From NCBI GenBank assembly GCA_025800435.1, contig JAOXRV010000734.1, forward strand, positions 1 through 10,336: a stretch of DNA of 10,336 bases. The letters are read 5' to 3'. Positions 7,345-10,336 of this stretch are shown here, piece after piece. Both the position numbers and the translations under genes were made by a program. The notes beneath the pieces are model-generated. The model was not told the origin of the DNA. It worked only from the letters and a program-made list of their open reading frames with translations, and made no database searches. This stretch comes from Cellvibrionaceae bacterium (lineage in GTDB: Bacteria; Pseudomonadota; Gammaproteobacteria; Pseudomonadales; Cellvibrionaceae). Every line of letters starts with the position of its first letter. Position 1 is the stretch's first letter.

Positions 7345-7719
7345 TTAGACAGGCTCAATCGTGTATTTGACCGCATGCTGGCGGCGCTTGTCGCGCATGC
7401 TGCGCAGTTGGCGCTGGGCCTGTAGGGTCCACTGGCAGTTGGTTTCGCTGTAGCAGTAGCCACGGCTGGTGAGGGCGTTGATAATGGCGTTGGCCGCGCC
7501 TACGGCTTGTTGGCTGCGCTGATAGGGGCCTTGGCTTTTGATCTTGTGGGGTTGCTCGTTGCTGATACCGCCAAGGGCGATCAGGCAGAACAGGCCCTCA
7601 TTGAGGGGCTTGATATGCAGTTCAATGCGCTTGCCCGAGGCGGCCAGTAAAACCAGAGAGGTGCCGATAGCGGGCAGCTTGGTGTAACTGAGGCGCGTTG
7701 CCTTTATTTTTTTTCTCAC
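7345..7719 (-). CDS. Small basic protein of unknown function
   Basis: I do not recognise this family. I start it at a GTG (7719-7717) that has AAGGGA 7 nt upstream, giving 124 residues. The frame also extends to a TTG at 7785, which lacks comparable support and would run into the phased repeats. The protein opens with a basic stretch (MRKKIKATR), has a hydrophobic segment around IGTSLVLLAA (about 17-26) that looks more like a buried beta-strand than a membrane span, a middle region rich in aliphatics (EGLFCLIALGGI), and a basic C-terminal part with paired Gln and Arg residues (QAQRQLRSMRDKRRQ). No signal peptide or catalytic motif is seen. It is monocistronic, convergent with secF and separated from it by about 80 bp with two hairpins. 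A nucleic-acid-binding role would fit the charge but is speculation. Confidence 0.7.
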   Translation of the reverse strand: MRKKIKATRLSYTKLPAIGTSLVLLAASGKRIELHIKPLNEGLFCLIALGGISNEQPHKIKSQGPYQRSQQAVGAANAIINALTSRGYCYSETNCQWTLQAQRQLRSMRDKRRQHAVKYTIEPV

Positions 7720-7780
7720 CCTAATATCCCTTGCATAATGCCCTGCCAACAAGTGCCCTGAGCTGTGCTCGTTAACTGCG

Positions 7781-7810
7781 TTCAAGTGTGTTCACGTGTG
7801 TTCAAATGTG
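7781..7810. repeat. Three helically phased 10-bp direct repeats
   Basis: TTCAAGTGTG, TTCACGTGTG and TTCAAATGTG follow each other without spacing, and a weaker fourth relative (GTTAACTGCG, 6 of 10) precedes them. The period of about one helical turn puts each unit on the same DNA face, 62-91 bp upstream of the small minus-strand gene. This suits cooperative binding of a regulator, which I cannot name. Confidence 0.7.
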
Positions 7811-8001
7811 TTGGAATTTTGCCGCTTGGCATAAAAAACGCCCATAGCTTGGCCGATCTATTTTACAGCGTCAAGTTTCCAACAGCTGTTAAATACCCTT
7901 TTAAAGTTATTGTAAGTCTTTGATATTAAGCGTAATTAGTTTTGACATGGTTTATTTGAAAGCAGATTCAACCGATAGTCGGATATAGCAGCCGGCGGAA
8001 T

Positions 8002-8017
8002 TGTGAAATTGTTCACA
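8002..8017. promoter_or_regulatory. CRP/Vfr-type binding site
   Basis: The sequence is TGTGA-AATTGT-TCACA, a perfect match to the CRP half-sites TGTGA-N6-TCACA. It is centred about 103 bp before the tcdA ATG. Which of the divergent genes it controls is not clear, because neither has a firm promoter at a standard distance. Confidence 0.6.
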
Positions 8018-8074
8018 CTTATGGGTTGGTGCCAATTTAGCTTGTTTGGGATGGAGCCGTGGCGGTAGTTTGGT

Positions 8075-8080
8075 TACACT
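8075..8080 (+). promoter_or_regulatory. Possible -10 element of tcdA
   Basis: TACACT matches the -10 consensus at four of six positions and lies 33 bp before the chosen start codon. No good -35 is present at 16-18 bp, which might fit an activator-dependent promoter such as one using the CRP-type site centred about 68 bp upstream of this element. Confidence 0.3.
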
Positions 8081-8112
8081 GCTGCGCCTTTTGCGACGAG
8101 TCGGAATTGATT

Positions 8113-8898
8113 ATGAGCACACAAGCCTATCGCCAACGCTTTGCCGGTATTGCCCGCCTTTATGGCGAGCAGGCCTTGGCCAACCTGCAGCGAGCCAATA
8201 TTGCGGTTATCGGTATTGGTGGGGTGGGCAGCTGGGTGGCCGAGGCTCTGGCGCGCAGTGGGGTGGGGCACCTGGCCCTGGTGGATATGGATGATATTTG
8301 CATCAGCAATACTAATCGCCAGCTGCACACCTTACAGCAGACCATTGGCCAGCCCAAGATCGAGGCAATGGCGGCGCGCCTGCGTGGTATTAACCCGGAG
8401 ATTGAACTGGCGTTGGTGGACGACTTTGTCGAGCTGGACAATCTTGATGAACTGGTCGGGCCGCAGTATTCGGTGGTGGTGGATGCGATCGATTCGGCGA
8501 TGGTCAAAGCCGCCCTCATCGCCCACTGTCGCCGTCAAAAGCAGCAGGTGATTTGTGTCGGCTCGGCCGGTGGAAAAACCGACCCCAGCAAAATTATTTG
8601 GAGCGATCTGAGCAAAACCATCAAGGACCCACTGCTGGCCCGAGTGCGCAAGCGCCTGCGCCAGAACTATGGTTTTCCGCGCAATACTAAGCGGGTGTTT
8701 TCAGTAGAGGCCATCTACTCGCCCGAGCAAATGCGCTACCCGGATGGCGAGGGTGGTGTGTGTTTTCAAAAGCCCGGTGGTGAGGCCGGCGCCGGGCTCG
8801 ACTGCAGCGGTGGTTTTGGCTCGGCCACTATGGTGACCTCGGTGTTTGGCATGATCGCCGCCGCTCGCGCAATTGAGCGTTATTTAGAAAGAGTTTAA
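8113..8898 (+). CDS. tcdA: tRNA threonylcarbamoyladenosine dehydratase TcdA (CsdL)
   Basis: TcdA is an E1-like ATP-dependent enzyme that cyclises N6-threonylcarbamoyladenosine to ct6A at position 37 of ANN-decoding tRNAs. From the ATG at 8113 it has 261 residues, close to the E. coli enzyme. The adenylation-domain nucleotide loop is IGIGGVGSWVAEALARSG (33-50), followed by LVDMDDICISNTNRQ (56-70) with the acidic and Arg residues that contact ATP. Further conserved stretches are INPE (93-96), VVDDFV-like (102-106), DAIDS (124-128), KTIKDPL (168-174) and CSGGFGSATMVTSVFG (231-246). The ATG is preceded by GGAA at 6 nt and gives the conserved YRQRFAGIARLYG N-terminus. A GTG at 8059 would add an unrelated Cys-rich tail and is rejected. 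In E. coli TcdA receives support from the CsdA-CsdE sulfur pathway, whose fused counterpart faces it here. Confidence 0.97.
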   Translation: MSTQAYRQRFAGIARLYGEQALANLQRANIAVIGIGGVGSWVAEALARSGVGHLALVDMDDICISNTNRQLHTLQQTIGQPKIEAMAARLRGINPEIELALVDDFVELDNLDELVGPQYSVVVDAIDSAMVKAALIAHCRRQKQQVICVGSAGGKTDPSKIIWSDLSKTIKDPLLARVRKRLRQNYGFPRNTKRVFSVEAIYSPEQMRYPDGEGGVCFQKPGGEAGAGLDCSGGFGSATMVTSVFGMIAAARAIERYLERV

Positions 8899-8903
8899 GA
8901 CGC

Positions 8904-10336
8904 CTAAAGTGAACGCAGCCGCGTGATGAGCGCGGCAATGCCATTGCTGCGCGAGGGGCTTAGGTGTTTACTTAAACCCAGCTGTTGCAGCTGGGTTTCA
9001 AAATCATATGTTTTGATTGTTTCGGCGTCGCTGCCGTTTACCCAGGTTAAAATTAAGGCGGCCAGGCCGCGCACCAGGCGGCTGTCGCTGTCGTGGCGAA
9101 ATGTATAGTGCCCGTCGATCAAATCGGCCTGTAGCCACAGCGCCGCCTCGCAGCCTTTGATGCGCCGGCAGTCCTGTCGCAGCTCGGCTTTGCTAGCAAT
9201 GCTGGCCCCCCATTGTAAAATGAGCTTTTGCCGCTGTTGCCAATTGCGGGCAATATCAATGGTCTCGCTGCGCTTAGGGTCAAGCTCTGGGCCACTGCCG
9301 CCGACAATACTCTGCTGCTGAAAAAAATCCGCTATCGCTTGCAGTAGTTGTTGAATATCGCGCTCGCTGGTGTAGGGTGCGATTGAAGCGCGCAGCACAG
9401 TTTGGCAACCCAGGGCCTTTAGCAGCGGTGCAGTGCAGTGGTGGCCGCTGCGCAGGGCGATATCGCGCTGGTCTAGAAAGTCCGCCAGCTCTTGATTTTT
9501 TTCTTGCTCAATAACGCTAAATGCGGCGATACCGACATTGTTGTCGGGCCGGCTATAGCATCTTATGCTTGGGTATTGGGCCAGGCCAGCGTGTAACTGT
9601 TTGCATAAATTTTCTTCGTGTCGCTGCCAGGCGGGCCGGTCTTGTTCGCCCAAAAATTTCAGTGTTGCCGCCAGCCCGACAATGGCTGCCAACGCTGGGC
9701 TGCCCGCCTCAAATTTATGCGGTGCGCTGGCGTAGTGGCTGTGCTCAAGGGTTACCTGCTCAATCATGCCGCCGCCGCCGCGCCAGGCGGGTAAGGCTTG
9801 CAGCTGCGCCGGCTTGCCATAGAGCAGGCCAAGCCCATCGGGGCCAAAAAATTTATGCGCCGAGCAGACTAAAAAGTCACAGTCTATTTGGTCAACATCG
9901 ATGCGACGGTGTGCCGCCAATTGAGCCGCATCGACAATAAAAATTCGCTCGGGGCCAATCAGTGCCCGCACCCGCTTTATATCCGTTAAACTGCCGAGAG
10001 TATTGGAGGCGCCGCTTAAACTGATAATGCGACTGCGCGCATTGAGTAGCGTGGGCAGGGCGTCGAGATCAATATGGCCGGCCGGGTGCAGCGGCACAAA
10101 ACGCAACTTGAGTTGATGGCGTTGGGCGGCCATTTGCCAGGGCACTAGATTGGCGTGGTGCTCTAACTCGCTCAAAATAATTTCATCACCGGGCTCAAGG
10201 CTTTGGCATAAACCGGCGGCCAATAGATTGAGACCATCGGTACTGCCCTGGGTGAAGACGATTTGGTCACGACTGGCGGCACCCAAAAAATCGGCGGCCT
10301 GTTGGCGGCACTGCTCTTGTAACTCGGTGGCACCCC
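8904..10336 (-). CDS. CsdA/SufS-type cysteine desulfurase fused to a SufE/CsdE domain (N-terminus off right edge)
   Basis: The visible 476 residues combine two proteins that are normally separate. The first about 340 are a class V PLP-dependent cysteine desulfurase, which takes sulfur from cysteine as a persulfide: VFTQGSTDGLN, ELEHHANLVPWQ with the PLP-stacking His, FIVDAAQLAAH, the Schiff-base Lys161 in CSAHKFFGPDGLG (codon 9854-9852), and the persulfide Cys300 in RSGHHCTAPLL (codon 9437-9435). After a short linker the remaining about 115 residues are a SufE/CsdE sulfur acceptor: ARNWQQRQKLILQWG, acceptor Cys395 in RRIKGCEAALWL (codon 9152-9150), RLVRGLAALILTWVNG and LSPSRSNGIAAL. Both active cysteines are intact. 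About 70 N-terminal residues lie outside the window. The desulfurase most resembles E. coli CsdA. Its stop is 5 bp from the tcdA stop. CsdA versus SufS naming remains open. Confidence 0.93.
   Translation of the reverse strand, partial: GATELQEQCRQQAADFLGAASRDQIVFTQGSTDGLNLLAAGLCQSLEPGDEIILSELEHHANLVPWQMAAQRHQLKLRFVPLHPAGHIDLDALPTLLNARSRIISLSGASNTLGSLTDIKRVRALIGPERIFIVDAAQLAAHRRIDVDQIDCDFLVCSAHKFFGPDGLGLLYGKPAQLQALPAWRGGGGMIEQVTLEHSHYASAPHKFEAGSPALAAIVGLAATLKFLGEQDRPAWQRHEENLCKQLHAGLAQYPSIRCYSRPDNNVGIAAFSVIEQEKNQELADFLDQRDIALRSGHHCTAPLLKALGCQTVLRASIAPYTSERDIQQLLQAIADFFQQQSIVGGSGPELDPKRSETIDIARNWQQRQKLILQWGASIASKAELRQDCRRIKGCEAALWLQADLIDGHYTFRHDSDSRLVRGLAALILTWVNGSDAETIKTYDFETQLQQLGLSKHLSPSRSNGIAALITRLRSL

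Larger units (their letters stand above)
7720..8112. other. Regulatory spacer between two divergent genes
   Basis: This 393-bp AT-richer spacer separates the minus-strand small gene from tcdA and has no gene. It carries three phased 10-bp repeats at 7781-7810, a 10-bp palindrome AACAGCTGTT at 7881-7890, an isolated TTGACA at 7942-7947 with only a poor -10 partner, a small CCGA-TAG-TCGG hairpin at 7972-7982, and a CRP-type site at 8002-8017. Confidence 0.6.

Noticed and set aside
7345..7785. Longer form of the small minus-strand gene from a TTG at 7785
   Set aside because: The internal GTG at 7719 has a well-placed AAGGGA. The TTG lies in the phased repeats with no ribosome-binding site.
8059..8112. 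N-terminal extension of TcdA from a GTG at 8059
   Set aside because: The added residues do not resemble the family and cover the likely -10 region. ATG 8113 restores the normal N-terminus.
9521..9940. Plus-strand 139-residue Arg/Cys-rich frame
   Set aside because: It is antisense to the desulfurase domain, whose catalytic Lys and Cys motifs are clear.

Overview
The window comes from a gammaproteobacterial chromosome. QueA, Tgt, SecD, SecF and TcdA resemble the Escherichia coli proteins along their whole length, and the order queA-tgt-(gap)-secD-secF is the classic gammaproteobacterial arrangement. A moderately GC-rich genome and a TonB-dependent receptor fit a marine or environmental lineage such as Cellvibrionales, but that placement is a guess.

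Layout: (1) 1-1139, minus strand: N-terminal 379 residues of a TonB-dependent outer-membrane receptor, running off the left edge. (2) 1140-1308: divergent promoter region with a perfect extended -10 for queA. (3) 1309-3530, plus strand: queA and tgt, overlapping by 4 bp, two enzymes of queuosine tRNA modification. (4) 3531-4446: a 916-bp gene-poor block where yajC would be expected. It holds hairpins, an 18-bp perfect inverted repeat and an array of 20-bp units TTTGGGGTCAGACCTTTGGA with decayed relatives; a good promoter lies at its right end. (5) 4447-7263: secD and secF, the membrane subunits that help SecYEG complete export, followed by a terminator. (6) 7345-7719, minus strand: a small unrecognised protein. 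(7) 7720-8112: regulatory spacer with three helically phased 10-bp repeats and a perfect CRP-type site, TGTGA-N6-TCACA. (8) 8113-8898, plus strand: tcdA (csdL). (9) 8904-10336, minus strand: a cysteine desulfurase of the CsdA/SufS type fused to a C-terminal SufE/CsdE sulfur-acceptor domain, running off the right edge.

The genes form three functional groups: tRNA modification (queA/tgt, and tcdA for cyclic t6A), protein export (secDF), and sulfur transfer (the desulfurase fusion). In E. coli csdA, csdE and csdL(tcdA) are neighbours. Here the same three functions sit together, but as one two-domain gene facing tcdA across a 5-bp gap. The most notable points are this natural CsdA-CsdE fusion and the replacement of yajC by a repeat-rich block. 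I see no clear undescribed multi-gene system.
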